Below are positions 23,192-35,836 of a stretch of 64,000 nucleotides of DNA, in pieces (the stretch's first letter is position 1; each line of letters opens with the position of its first letter). A program made the translations under genes and the position numbers. Source of the DNA: Cladobotryum mycophilum. Taxonomy: Eukaryota; Ascomycota; Sordariomycetes; Hypocreales; Hypocreaceae. The stretch lies in the NCBI GenBank assembly GCA_036429605.1, contig JAVFKD010000015.1, positions 2,131,421-2,195,420 on the forward strand, read 5' to 3'. Below the pieces are notes generated by a model. It saw only the letters and a program-made list of their open reading frames with translations. It searched no databases and was not told where the DNA came from.

Positions 23192-26100
23192 AATGATTCA
23201 TCGTTGTCCTGTATGACCTGATATTCGGAACCGAGCTTATGTGGTCAAAGCCTACCTGGTTTTACAGGTACGCCACGACGACGCACAGATGATTCGATAA
23301 GCTGAAAACCGTTGAATCTGGAAGCTTGGCATCTTCTTAGGGCTGTGAATCTTGGATTTGGTGTCTCTCATGTTGGTAGTACAAGTATGTAACACAATAA
23401 AAAGAAAGAATAACGTCGACTGAGGATACGACAGGCGTAGCCAATGTTCCCAACGGTGGAAATGATGCGTAATCCTTGCTAGATGATATATTCCGCCCGC
23501 CCAGGGTCATTTGATACAACCCATGCCCTGTCGAACGCCTTTCTGCTGGAGACGAATGTGGACTAATATCGACAAAATCTTTCTCTGTGATTATTTCAGG
23601 CGCAACGGGCCGTTTGATCAGACACGTTGGCTTGTACCAATGGTCTCGATGACAAATTTGTTCCAGACGTTGATTTCCAAACTCAAGTCAGTACTTCGCT
23701 TGCATACTCGCAAGGTGCCCATGCTCAGCGCGCAAGCCCGTGACCGCATCTCGGTCGCCTACGCAAGGTCAGCTGGTCGAGGGTATTCATGGACTGTTCT
23801 CAACGCCAATACCAGGCGATAGGGCTCTCGTCCAAAATAGTAATTGAGGATGCGGCTGAAAGGGATAGTTGACAAAGATCCAAGGCAGCCAACAACTGCG
23901 TCTGCTACCCAATGCCAGGCTTGTGTGTAGGACAAAAACGGCGGTGATACCCATCACGACTCAGTTGGTGGCGACCTACCTTGTCCTATGACTCAACACG
24001 CAGTAGTAGGACTGCCCGAACTGATGGGAGTCCTTTACCTGAAACAATCATTATTGTTCATGGTATATGTTGGAATGAAGACGCTCATCGTCTACTTCTC
24101 CTTGCACATGAATGAGTATGACTTATCAATTTTTACCAGAGTTGTGTCTCTACCCGTAATTACGATTTCGCCCGTTGAACAATCATGTTTCAACACTCGT
24201 CAGGCCTAGTGAAACCTCAGGGGTTTTCTCGCCGGCCTGCCAAGTTTAGCAATTTTGTGGACCAGATGGCCAGAGCTCTTGGAAATGCGTACGCAATTAT
24301 GCATCAGGGCGATTACTATACAATGCAGTGTCATAATGCCGCGCGCGCAGAATTATGGACATCGTTCTTCCGGTTGACCGCAAAAGCCTAGTGAGGATGA
24401 TATGACATCGCATGTCTAGGGTCGGATGGTCACTGATAGGACAAGGGGCGGATCCAGAGTGTCGGTTTCGCGGTTGACCTGCTCCGTGCTCATATAACGT
24501 TGCAGTTGAGTTTACCCAGCGAGACGTTTATGCAGGGAGAAAATTGAGTTTGTTGGACGATGATAATACCGCCACAGACAGTACCAGCCAAATCCTGCAT
24601 CTCCTATAAACTGAGACACGAATAATATTGCTACCCACTCGCTCGCAGCACACTATGATGTATTAGATGAGTAGATGAGTATGAGAACAAGGCGAAAAGA
24701 AGAACAAGATGCACCGCTTCTACGGAGTACCATGCTTTTACTTGTACAAGTACCATTCGGCAAATGGTGGTACCCCTGATACTTGGGTCATTTGTTGGCC
24801 AATGCGGGTGGGCTGTCGATTTGGTGTTGGCTGTTTGCTTTCAATATGTCCCTAGTTCTGCATGTGTGGACACAAACCCGAGATAATATCCATCCTTCAG
24901 GGGGATTCTCTCGGGCAATACGACTAACGAGAGGTTCTTCGGGCTTGCCGCACACGGGAGGAGGTGGATTTGTGCCCTTGGCTTGGGACCTGGTTGGCAA
25001 GTCCGTAAACTGTCCATTAAGGTAAGTGCACTTATGTGTTGGTCGTCTTACTGCGTTGACGGATGGATGTGGTCGGAAGCGGAAGAGGGTTAGTGGCGAG
25101 GTGAGAGATTAGAGATGAATTTTCCGATTGTCATAACCTGGTCAATGAGAAGGAAAAGGTTGATTATCTGTGTTCCGTGCTCGCAGACTAATACCTCCCG
25201 TAGTAGTGGTTACAGCGACAAGTTCGACAAGAACCCTAACCCGTTTGACGATCTTTCGACGATGGTACGATGCGATGCGCTGTCAAACGGCGTGGCGTAT
25301 TTAGGGCCACTCTAAAATGTTGCGTCCCTTGCATCATTCGCTCTTTATTCCGTAGTCTTGTCTTGAATGTCTTGAACACTTATTGACTCGTGGCTGCGGG
25401 ACAATTGAGGTTGGAGAGAAAAAGCAAGTAGAGGGACGGGAAGAGAGGAGAGGATGAAGGATATTGGATGGATATCCATGAAGTTGCCCATGTTGAAATT
25501 ACATAACCCACTAGACTACGTCAACTAATACTGGAGAAGCGGGCTGTTACCTGTCCATTACCACAGGTACCCACCCATTCACCATACTTGGTATCCAAGT
25601 GCCATAGATGGATTAGTAGGTATTCACCCATCACTGAAAGAATCAATAAAGTGCCTACTCGTATATAGAATAGAGTAAAAGGGAAAGAAAAGAAAAACAT
25701 CTACCTTCTTCAATAAAATGCCTAATACCATGTAGTCTTAGTGTCTGATTGTCTTCATGTAGGTTCCATGCTCCTCCTGTAGGGGCCAAGTGTTAGGTGC
25801 ATACACCAGACTCTTGGGAGCCTGTAGGAAGTCATCCCAGCGCTGTGTTCCAGCTGTCCCTGGAACCTATCCACTACTCCGGATCCCCCCTCCCGCTAAG
25901 GCCTTTAGCACCCGCTTCTAATCCACTCTGGAAATTGATTAGCCTCTCACTGTCCCTTGTCTCTCGTCCCTCATTCATTCCCTTTGTCTCTTGTCCCATT
26001 TGGATCCCAGCTCTACCCTGGGGCTGCCTGCAACCAGAAGCTCGACCCGACCCAGGAAGCCAAAAGCCAAAAGACACAACAACCTTGAAAGGCAGAAGAA

Positions 26101-26604
26101 CTAGCTGCGTGCGTACTGCTGCTGACTTCCCATAACCCCCTTGGCCTGGCTTCCCTAATGGATCCTTGTGGCATGGAAACGTGAGAGGCGTGAGCATTGA
26201 GCCCTCCTTGAGACAACCTACCCAGTCAGCCAACACAACCCTCGTTCCGTTTAATACCAGCCGAGAGTCCATCCAGCGGCGCCATTGGAAGAGTTTTGTT
26301 TGTTTGCCACTTCTTCCTCCTGTCAACCTGGACAGACATTGCCTCGCCGGGCTCCTCTGAGCTCCTCCTCTGAGCTTGCTCTCCAAACAGTTATCCAGCC
26401 CACTTCCCCTACAACACGCCTACTGCATCATCCGCTACGTCTTCTCTCGTCAGCCGCAGCCAAGCGTTCGCTGACAGTTGTTTCTCTTCCTGCGCGCGTC
26501 TCCATCGATACCACAATTTCTCCGACCCCATATCATGTCGTCAACGCCCATTATCTTGGCCCCAACATTGCAATAGGCCTACTGCAACGATTAACACTCC
26601 GCCC
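23192..26604. other. 3.4 kb gene-free region
   Basis: No gene recognised. Short open frames (for example 23511-23822 and 23988-24391) lack recognisable domains or splice-connected partners. The stretch 25440-25780 is AT-rich with short near-repeats. From about 25800 to 26600 the sequence becomes pyrimidine-rich and is probably promoter and 5' leader of the methyltransferase gene. The region could contain an old degraded element, but I see no terminal repeats. Confidence 0.5.
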
Positions 26605-28077
26605 ATGGCTCCTAGAAAACGCAAAGCCCGCAAAACTGCGCGACAACGACCATCAAATAACGGATCTGATGTCATGACTTCTCACGATCCCAATGCGCCT
26701 CGTGGCGCGAGACCATCGACTGGGTGCACAATGAGTGACCTGGGCGCAAACGACGACCCTCATACGGCCATGACCAGCCTTGATGATACGGAGGAGGAGA
26801 TGCGCGATGTCCATGACCATCATCATGAGCTTGACGACGAACTCGAAACCGTATCCATGTACCCCGCGAGTCATCATCCTAGAGCCCCGAGCATGTACAG
26901 ATCCGGTCACTCTATACCAGGTGACTCGAGGACAATAGCTTCAGATATGTAAGTCAATATTATTGCCCAAGCATGCCAAGCTGGCAGAATGCTGTCGGTT
27001 AAACTGTATCTAACATCATCTCACAGAGCCTCGTCAACTCGATCGCTATGGGCAATGGACTTGGACTATCGAGAGATTCATGGTCGCCGTTACTGCCGTG
27101 ACTATTTCATGCCAAACGACGAAATAGAGCAGCTACGTTTAACCCTTCAACATCAAGTTCTTTTGCACACAATCGACAATGAACTCACCCTTGTCCCTGT
27201 CGAAAATCCTACCCATGTTCTCGATATTGGCACAGGCACGGGCGAATGGGCTATCCGATTTGCCGAGATGTATCCAGACTGTGAAGTTGTGGGCACCGAC
27301 ATATCCGCTATTGCAGAGACCCGGAGTGTCCCCATAAATGTGTTTTTCGAGATTGAAGACGCCGAAGATTGGGATCGACCGTTCGATCACTATGATATAA
27401 TCCACATACGATGGATGCAAGGGGCATTTCGAGATTGGTCATTCATCTACAAGAACGCCTACGACTCGATAAAACCCGGCGGTTGGATTGAGGTCCTAGA
27501 TTTTGTCGGCAATGATAGCCTCGCCAACTTCTTTGGAAACTTTCCACCCGGATCCCCAATTCATGCCTTATTTCGAGACGTCAATATAGCAGCAGAGAAG
27601 TCAGGTCGCACGCGAAGCGTGGCACATCTTGAGCCCCTCATGTTTATGGATGCGGGCTTTGTGGATGTTCGGTGCACAGAGTATATACTCCCCATTGACG
27701 TTACTGACAGGAATATTGGCAAGATTTGGTTGATCGTGTGTCTTGATTCAATAGAATCGATATGTCTACGGCTTCTTACCGAACATATGGACTGGAATCC
27801 GGTTGAATGCAGAGCGGCTTGTGAGGCGGCTGCTCTGGAACTGGCGAATCTTGCAAGAAACCCCGAAACAGGAAGGAATATTGCCGTCAAAGTGCGTGCT
27901 ATCGTGGGCAGGAAACCTAATAATGCGCCATCTCCACCGCCAGCTGGCCATGTTGCTGGTGAAGAGCGAATGAGCCCTTCCCGCGGCTCCAGCTCAACTG
28001 GAACACCACACTATGCCACATGGAACGGGCTTGAGTCCTACACACCACCAAACGGGGTAAACAGCCGTTCGTATTGA
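26605..28077 (+). CDS. LaeA-like SAM-dependent methyltransferase
   Basis: Exons 26605-26948 and 27027-28077 give 464 aa. Residues 1-115 are disordered and acidic/His-rich (a run of Asp/His around EEEMRDVHDHHHE). The catalytic part starts with DYREIHGRRYC, a signature seen in many LaeA-like fungal proteins. SAM motif I is LDIGTGTGEWA (about residues 180-190), followed by EVVGTDIS, the acidic-loop block EIEDAEDWDRPFDHYD, and the KPGGWIEV motif. The C-terminal ~45 residues are disordered. LaeA regulates secondary metabolism in the velvet complex, but fungi carry many paralogues of unknown function and this one is not beside a recognisable biosynthetic cluster, so global-regulator status should not be assumed. 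A long CT-rich leader precedes the start. Confidence 0.85.
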
Positions 28078-29183
28078 AAAGCCCTACTCCCTGACGGGGA
28101 TACCGACCATTTTTTTTTAAAAAGAAATCCTGAATAGCCTTTCTGGTACAACATGCGTGCGGCCTGCTTGCCATGGATCTGCGAATCCGATGTATGGCAC
28201 GATCAAAATACTATCCAGGTTCTTAATCATCTGAAAATACTCACGCAGTGTGCGGATGTGTGACGGTTTAATCTCGGTCTTTTATACTACCAGACCTCAA
28301 TTGCCGTCCCCCCAACATCCGCGGCGCCCGCTGGCTTATCTAGGCCCTCGATAATTGAAATACTTCACAGACAGTCGCACACACCCCTCGAGACAGTTTG
28401 TATTGCATGCCACAGCATTCACCTGTTAAGTCTTTATCATCTGCACAGCATTTGACTAAAAACATATATTCACACGAAAACCTTGGCTATCTTGGCCAGC
28501 ACATAGCAAAGAGTCAAAATTTTACGCCAATAAGGACAGATAACTACACCAAGAACTACAGTTGGGACATTTACCAGCGTCCCAACCGTTTCACATTCGC
28601 TTCCATCCCTTCAACTCCTTGAACTCCTTTCCATAATGATATCTGACCATGGGAGTTTACACTTGGCGACTGTAATAGTTTCCTTTTCCGGACGCATTCA
28701 TTGCTCCTCGATCAAACGGCATTTTCGGCGACCCACCCGGCCATCTGATGACATGTTTTTTGCTCATCCGGATGTCGGTCGTGAGGGAGGATGCATAGCG
28801 AGAATAACGCCGTTCAAAAATAATGAGTAACGATGGGATAATTCTGGATAATTTGGATTATTTGGATGAACTGCCTAGAGCATACACATGCGGTAGCTGG
28901 CGACAAAAAAAAGAAGAAGAAACAGAAAAGGGTTTGTACTACTAGGAAGGAAGCATTTGTTTTGGACTCTGAAAAGTCATTGGTCATTTGTGGACCACTT
29001 TCATACATATTTGTCTCCGAGGGTATAAGTGAGCGGGTGGGGATTTACCCATGAACGGTGTCGGAAGGCATGGAATCCACAACGGCGCGAAATGAGTGGG
29101 TTTGTGGGTTGGTTTTTGTTGAAGAATAATGAAAAGATGGTCGATAGATGATGCCTTCAAAATGGCAAACGCGCATGTATCAC
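28078..29183. other. Intergenic, nothing recognised
   Basis: Convergent spacer between the methyltransferase and the F-box-like gene; short unrecognised frames only. Confidence 0.55.
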
Positions 29184-29978
29184 TTATTCCTCTTGTATGG
29201 CTCTACTCATGCCACATTTGTTCCAAAAGGGATATTTCTCTTTGGGCACTAAGCCGATGAAGCAGCCCGAGGAGCAGAAGAGCTGTAGTAGGACCTGCAT
29301 ACCCTCGTCCCGGAGCTTGCCAAGGTCCTCTTCTAGGTTTGTTGGGCGAGCTGCAGTGTGAAGGAAGCTCTCTTTTGAGATTTCGTCCACTCTCTGCATG
29401 ATTGTGAAGCCGGAAACCTCCCAGGTTGCGCAGTGTCGCAGAACCAGGTCGTAAAACTCGCCCATGCGCATCCCGGTGGTGGTCCCCGGCAAAGGCCGTT
29501 CGGGAGTGGGGTATTCGCGTACCCTAGAGCGGGACTCAAATTGCATGTAATGGAAGCCATAGTCAAAGATGCCCAGCACTGTTATCGGTGGCTGGGCCGT
29601 CAACATTTTTCTCCATGATGCCTCCTCTCTCAGGTAGGGATTGTCATCGTTTTTGATGCCAGAAGTGTAGAGGGAGAGCTTTGTGAAGTGGGAGTATCCG
29701 TTCTTTCTCCTGTACATGATGTGATCTTGGGAATCTTCCGGATCTTGGAACCACTGCGGGAAGTGTTGGGTCAGGAGGCTGTTCATGCGCCTGGGACCCT
29801 TTGAGGGTGATTCTGGGAGGAAGAATAATTCTCTTTGAATGGACGGTGAAGTCTTGATGACGGAATTCCAGAACTTACACACGCCCTGGCAGGATGTGAG
29901 CAGAGTGCGCATGTCGGTATGAATGAGGATGGCTTCGAGGAGCTCCTCGGTGGAGATGACAGCTTGGAGCGACCCCAT
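29184..29978 (-). CDS. F-box-like protein
   Basis: A single-exon 264-aa frame starting at the ATG 29978-29976. Residues ~8-50 resemble an F-box: a leading STEELLEAILIHTDMRTLL helix, then CQGVCKFWNSVIKTSPSIQRELFF, with the conserved Trp and hydrophobic spacing of the fungal F-box variant that binds Skp1. The rest has no leucine-rich or WD repeats and resembles the lineage-expanded fungal F-box-like proteins of unknown target. Its expected role is as an SCF ubiquitin-ligase adaptor. Codon usage and lack of introns fit a recently expanded family. There is no signal peptide or membrane segment. Confidence 0.7.
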   Translation of the reverse strand: MGSLQAVISTEELLEAILIHTDMRTLLTSCQGVCKFWNSVIKTSPSIQRELFFLPESPSKGPRRMNSLLTQHFPQWFQDPEDSQDHIMYRRKNGYSHFTKLSLYTSGIKNDDNPYLREEASWRKMLTAQPPITVLGIFDYGFHYMQFESRSRVREYPTPERPLPGTTTGMRMGEFYDLVLRHCATWEVSGFTIMQRVDEISKESFLHTAARPTNLEEDLGKLRDEGMQVLLQLFCSSGCFIGLVPKEKYPFWNKCGMSRAIQEE

Positions 29979-31384
29979 GTTGGCTGGTGTAGGTAGTGTT
30001 GGTTTGAGTTGGGATTGTTTTCATTCCAACCCTATGAGCAACGGTGTCTGTCTGGCCCTTTTAAACTGGTCAAATGAGGGGATTTGATCAAAGCCGGACA
30101 AGAACAATTAATTTCGAGGGCGGCAAAATTACGTTGTATTAATACTTTGTTATGACGAAAGTCGATAGTGTGGTGAAGGGTGGTAGTCGTGGTGGTAGTC
30201 GTAGTGGTACCACAAAAATAGATGAGCTTCAGTCTGTCACGTTGATCTTTCAAAGAACACTGTAATCTTTTCTTTGGATTCTTTTTTTGAAGAGCGGACA
30301 AGAATGAAGAGAGAGAGAGGGAGAGATTTGAAAGGGTATGAAAGTTTGAGACAGACATTTTTTCTGGGCGGGCGTTTTTATGTTGACTGAAAGCCACAGT
30401 CCTTTCTCATACGGTACAGGGCAAAAGGGGGACCCATCGACAGAAGCAAGCAACCAAATAGAGGGCACCTGGGCAGTAGTCAGTTTATCGAAATGCGGTT
30501 TGGAGGAGGGGGACCCTCGGAGACCGGACGCTTGATAGAAGATGCGGGCACCTATAAGGTACCCAGTAAGTTTTGAAGCCTACCTATCCATTGCGTTGAG
30601 ACGGGGGTTGAGTGATGGTGAGGGATTGGGTAGGGATACGTCAACCGACAACTCGTGGACATTGAACAGGGGGAAAAGAGGGAAAAAAGCGGGACGGAAA
30701 CAAAAACCTGAATATCTTCAAAAAAAAAAGAAAAATTATGGAGAGAACAAAATTTTTCTTCCGTTCTTCTTGATTAAGTCATAGTGCCGATGTTGTATTT
30801 ACATACTGCTTTTCATTCCTATTGGTTCTTGGCTTATCTTTTGGTGGTTTTGTTTACAACATATTTCTAGGTGTTGGAGCTTGGCAAACACGATTAGAAG
30901 CTACGCTACCTGTGCTCCGTACCTTTGCTGAAAAATCCTGTTTTTGGAGTCATTTGGCGCTTCTCTCTGCTCTCCCTCTCTCTCTCTCCGCCCCCCGGCA
31001 GACAGTACAGCTTAGCTGCTTGGTGCTCCACCAAATTACTAACCACTACAGGGCTAGCTCTCTCTCTCAGGCTCCAACACACTCTACTGACCTCAATGGA
31101 TGGGTCTAGGGAGCTAATAGCCTACCTCTGCCTACAGTGTACCTACTCTTGCTACTCCAAGGTAAGCTTCACCCCCAAAAGCTCTCCCCCTCAGCTTCAG
31201 CCTTGTCCTCTAGGGCTTATCGATTCATCCCCAACTTACCTGATCCTCTAGCCCAACCAGGCATCTCGACTCCGCTTACGCCTTGCAACAAAAGTACTTT
31301 TGCAGGACAGTACAGTACGACAACGACAGCGATTGCACCTCTGACGCATGCTTGCCGACTATGCCTCACTGAAACGTCACCACC
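29979..31384. other. Divergent intergenic region upstream of the F-box-like gene and VPS18
   Basis: A 1.4 kb region between divergent starts, with a GTAGTCGTGGTG-type imperfect repeat (30179-30215), an A-run and pyrimidine tracts (30960-31080). No gene was recognised; it holds both promoters and the VPS18 leader. Confidence 0.55.
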
Positions 31385-34300
31385 ATGTCTCTCGATCCCA
31401 ATGACGGATTCGTCGCTGCCAACGACGCTGGAGGCCTTGAAAATGGCGACTTGCCCATCTTCACCGTCGAAAGGGTCCAGCTGCAATTTTCCATTGCCGC
31501 AGAGTTTGTCGCTGCGCAGGTCGCCAATAACGTTATTGTCTTGGCTCTGTCCAACGGGCGCATTCTCCGCATTGACTTGAACCGGCCCGAGGATATTGAC
31601 GGTGAGAGCTTCCCCAGCTAAGAAGGGAGGGGAGGGGAGGGATGAATCAGCGGTCTAACGCAGGGACAACAGATATCGATCTTCCAAAGAAACCTACCGA
31701 AGTCGGCATCATACGGCGCATGTTCCTTGACCCCACGGCCTCACATTTGCTGGTGTGCACCGCTTTGGGCGAGAACTACTATCTGCACTCTCAGTCGAAG
31801 CAGCCTCGCCCATTGGGCAGATTGCGCGGCGTATCAATTGAGAGCGTAGCCTGGAACCCGTCCTTACCGACCGCTTCGACGCGAGAGATCCTCCTAGGCG
31901 CCTCGGATGGCAACATCTACGAAGCCTTTATCGAAACGACCAACGAATTTTACAAGAAAGAAGTCAAACATCTCAAAAATCTACACAAGCTTCCCGATGG
32001 CCCAATTACTGGCATCTGGGTGGATAGTCTGCAGGGCAAGTCGGATACGCGCAGGGTAGTGATTGCTACCCAGAGCCGACTATTCCATCTCGTTGGCAAG
32101 ATCAGCCCCGGCCATGATGGCAGCGGTTCTGTCTACACGAGACTGTTTGAGTCGGAGCAACCCATTATACATGAGCTCTCGAGATCAACGTCTCCTGGGG
32201 CAACTTCTACGTTTGTCGTGTCTCCAGACCCCCCGACATTGACCCTTACAATGATGTCATACCCGAGCGTGCGTTTGCATGGTTGTCCTCACATGGTGTC
32301 TTTCATGGAAGGCTACTGAACTCGCCGCCCGATAATGCATTGGGTCAAAAAGTGTTTGCTGAATCGCAGATGCTACAGAGATCTCACATTGTCAGCCAAG
32401 AGGCGGGAGGCAAACGGAAGCCAACGTCTGAGCTGATTGACGCCATTGCGCTCACACAGTGGCATATTGTCAGCCTGGTTGGTGGCCGTGTCATTACCAC
32501 AAACCGGCTGACAGGAGAAATGGTTTCTGAGCATGATGTGTTAGCCATCGGCCAGAAGCCCGTGGGGTTCTCCGTGGATGTCCAGAAGAACACCTTTTGG
32601 CTCTTTACATCGGAGGAAATATTTGAGATTGTGGTACGAGACGAGGATAGAAATATCTGGAAAATCATGATGGAGACGCAACAATTTGAATCGGCTCTCC
32701 AGCAAGCTCGTTCACGGACCCAAAAGGAAACGGTTTCAGCCGCATTTGGTGAATATCTTGCCAGCAAAGGACACTGGAGCGAGGCCGCAACTGTGTATGG
32801 CCGTAGTAATAAGCCCTTTGAGGAAATCGCATTGAAACTGATTGACAACAACCAGCCGGATGCGTTACGTACATTTTTGCTTACCAAACTTGGAGTCACC
32901 AAGAAGTCAGCCATCATGCAGCGAATCATGATTGCAAGCTGGCTCATCGAAATTTTCATGGCAAAGCTCAACTCCCTTGATGATACGATTGTTACGAGGG
33001 CGGAGCTGTCGGAGAAATTAAATCCCGCCGAATCACGAAAGCTGCTCGAGATGGTCCGGAAAGACTACCAGGAATTTATCAGCAAATACAAGGGTGATCT
33101 CGATAACAGGACGGTATACGACATCATCAGCAGTCATGGCAGAGAGGAGGAGCTTCTTTACTTTGCCAGCGCCATCAACGATTACAATTATGTGTTGCAA
33201 TATTGGGTTCAGCGAGAAAGATGGACTGAGGTTCTGAATGTCCTGAAGAAGCAAACGGACCACGACGTCTTTTACAGGTATAGCACCGTGCTTCTTACCC
33301 ATGTTGCGCAAGAAACTGTGGATATTTTGATGCGTCATGCGGAGCTTAATCCTCGAAGACTCATCCCTGCTCTTCTCGAGTATAACCGCACTTTCTCCAA
33401 CGAGACAATGGCGCAAAACCAGGCGATACGATACCTCAACTATGTTGTCTACCAGCTCAACTCCAAAGACGCCGCAGTCCACAACACCCTCGTGTCGATA
33501 TACGCTTCCAATCCTTCCAAAGATGAGTCAGGGCTCCTATCTTACCTTCAGTCACAGGGAGATGAGCCGAGATATGACCCTGATTTTGCTCTGCGGCAAT
33601 GCATCCAGCACCACCGAACCCTGTCGTGTGTTCATATCTACACTAGCATGGAGCAATATCTCCAAGCCGTCGATTTGGCGCTGTCTCACGGCGAAGTTGA
33701 GCTCGCATCGGTCATCGCTGACCGACCCATGTCGAATCCTCAGCTGCGGAAGAGGCTCTGGCTAGCGGTGGCGCGAAAGGTTATATCGCAAACCGATGGA
33801 ATTAAGACGGCAATTGAGTTCCTGAAGCGGTGCGATTTGCTCAAGATTGAAGATCTAATACCGTTTTTCCCCGACTTTGTCGTCATTGATGACTTCAAAG
33901 AGGAGATTTGTGAAGCATTGGAGGACTATAGTCGAAATATTGATAATCTGAAAAAGGAAATGGACGAGTCCTCGCAAACGGCCGCCAATATCAAAATGGA
34001 CATTGCTGCCTTGGATCACCGATATGCTATTGTGGAGCCAGGCGAGAAGTGCTACGTATGTGGCCTGCCCCTGTTGAGTAGACAATTCTTTGTCTTTCCG
34101 TGCCAGCATTCATTCCACTCGGACTGTATGGGGCGGAAGGTGTTGGAGCAGGCTGGCGTTGCCAAGTCCAACAGAATCAAGGAACTACAGATGCAAATTC
34201 ACAAGGGTCTTGTAAGCGGACCACAGCGTGAAGCTGTTGTGGCTGAGCTGGATTCATTGGTGGCATCTGCATGGTAAGGATGAAGCCCCTTGTATATTTG

Positions 34301-34413
34301 TACGCCCTTTTGCTAACAGACCCCATAGTATCCTTTGCAGTGACTTTGCGATTAAGAAGATTGATGAGCCCTTTATCACTCGGGATGATAATCCGGACGA
34401 ATGGGCGTTGTAG
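31385..34413 (+). CDS. VPS18: Vps18/Pep3, HOPS/CORVET core subunit, with one frameshift
   Basis: A core subunit of the vacuolar/endosomal tethering complexes HOPS and CORVET. Exons are 31385-31601, 31673-34273 and 34329-34413; corrected length is 967 aa, normal for Vps18. An N-terminal beta-propeller half (the Pep3/Vps18 domain) is followed by alpha-solenoid clathrin-type repeats and a C-terminal RING: CYVCGLPLL, then FPCQHSFHSDC, with the last Cys pair CILC formed exactly by joining exon 2 to exon 3 and the ending PDEWAL. The frame breaks at the six-C run 32229-32234: one additional C gives the continuous DIDPYNDVIPERAFAW block, so one base appears to be missing. It is convergent with a V-ATPase proteolipid gene 150 bases away. 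Confidence 0.95.
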
Positions 34414-34566
34414 TCGTGGCAGCAGAGATAATTTGACGGTGTACATGAACGGGCATTATAGAATTATAGATACCCCTTTACTCATATCTAGCGACTCATT
34501 CGCAGATATCTCATCCATGTTTGAGAACTGCACGGCATTCAATTTTGCCGTGGGCGGGAGCGGGAG

Positions 34567-35415
34567 TTAATAGATGCATTCGCTTTCTGTCATGCGGGAC
34601 CGCGTGAGCATTAAAATGGATACGATGACACCATAAAGCCCCAAGACCTCGGCGAAGATTAGAATGAGCACCATGCCGACGTACAAACGTGGCTGCTGGC
34701 TGCTTGCACGGACTATTAAAAACATCCTGGTCAGCCTGTGGATATCTCTTTTCTCTCCCCTCTCACTCGGAGCGGGCATAACGAACCTCCCGCGTCTCCA
34801 ACAATTCCAATGGCGAATCCGGCAGCCAAACCGCAAAGGCCCACTGATAGGCCCGCACCGAACTGGAGAAAACCAGTGTGGATGGGCATTCGCTCGGAGA
34901 GGTTGCCGGAAATGATGACGCTGGCTACGAGGCCGTAGATGGACAGGATTTGGGCCATGATGGCGCATAGGCTTGGCAACTCCACGAGTCAGTACATGTC
35001 CTTTTCCCTTGCTCAGGTTGATTCGTTGTGTATTTGGGACTGGGGGGTGTTGCCCAGACGTACGTGTTGGGCATGAGGCGCTCGGGTCGAAGGATGCCGG
35101 TGGAGAAGATGGCCCCGGCAGATTTTGCAGTGCCGTACGAGGCGCCGAAGGTGGTGAGGATGATGGAGCAGGCACAGCCCATGGCGCCGAAGAAGGACTG
35201 TTCTTCGGAGTTAGTTGTGGATAGTACTATGTTTTCTGATGGAAGGTGGTTTTGTTTTTTTTATCATTGCGTAGGGGGCTTCTCACGGAGTACATGGGAC
35301 TGGGATTTGGATGTCTTGTTAGTATGGTGTTCTTGGTTTTGGGGTTTTTTGGATTGGGTGGTGTACGAGGAGGTGCATACCAGCGGTACATGCTTGCTAG
35401 TAATTCGGAATCCAT
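34567..35415 (-). CDS. V-ATPase membrane-sector proteolipid (subunit c/c' type)
   Basis: A proton-translocating ring subunit of the vacuolar ATPase. Secure exons are 35197-35064, 34971-34787 and 34712-34567 (154 residues from Ser-Phe-Phe-Gly), against ~160 for the family. Four membrane helices are visible: FFGAMGCACSIILTTFGASYGTAKS, the AIMAQILSIYGLVASVII block, GLSVGLCGLAAGFAIGIVGDAG, and the last helix LILIFAEVLGLYG with the essential glutamate. Intron 34786-34713 ends in TAG and 35063-34972 ends in AAG. A first exon with ATG at 35415 (MDSELLASMY..) is probable, but the best donor (35380, GTATGC) joins out of phase with 35197. Either another splice pair (donor near 35372, TAG acceptor upstream of 35197) is used or a base is missing. 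Loop sequences diverge from standard Vma3, so c versus c' (Vma11) is undecided. Confidence 0.85.
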
Positions 35416-35836
35416 GATGGAGGTTGAATGGGATGGATGTTTCAATGTTTGTTGAGGTGGGGTGATTTATGGTGATGATGTTGGACTTGAAGTTGGGGCG
35501 CTGGAGAGGATGACTTATACACGACATTGAGTTGTGAAGTTCCAGTAGACTACAGTGATGGGCTAGATATTCGGAGACAAAATCTAGACTGCGAAAACTG
35601 GTTTTAACTCTAGTTGCCTAATACTACAAGGGTACATTATGTTGTTTAGATGTTTAATGATCTGGGCGTATAGGTGAAGCGCATAGACACAAGAAATAGC
35701 TGCCTTGGGGGAGGGAGGACCCGCACCAGCTTGTGGCTATAACCCGTATTCCATAACCTGACGGAGGAACACGTGAGAAGAGACTAATGCGACGAATGAG
35801 CGGGAAATGATTTAAAATAATGTTTATGCCTAATTT

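Noticed and set aside
23511..24391. Series of short frames as a transposon remnant
   Set aside because: No transposase motif, terminal repeat or target duplication seen.
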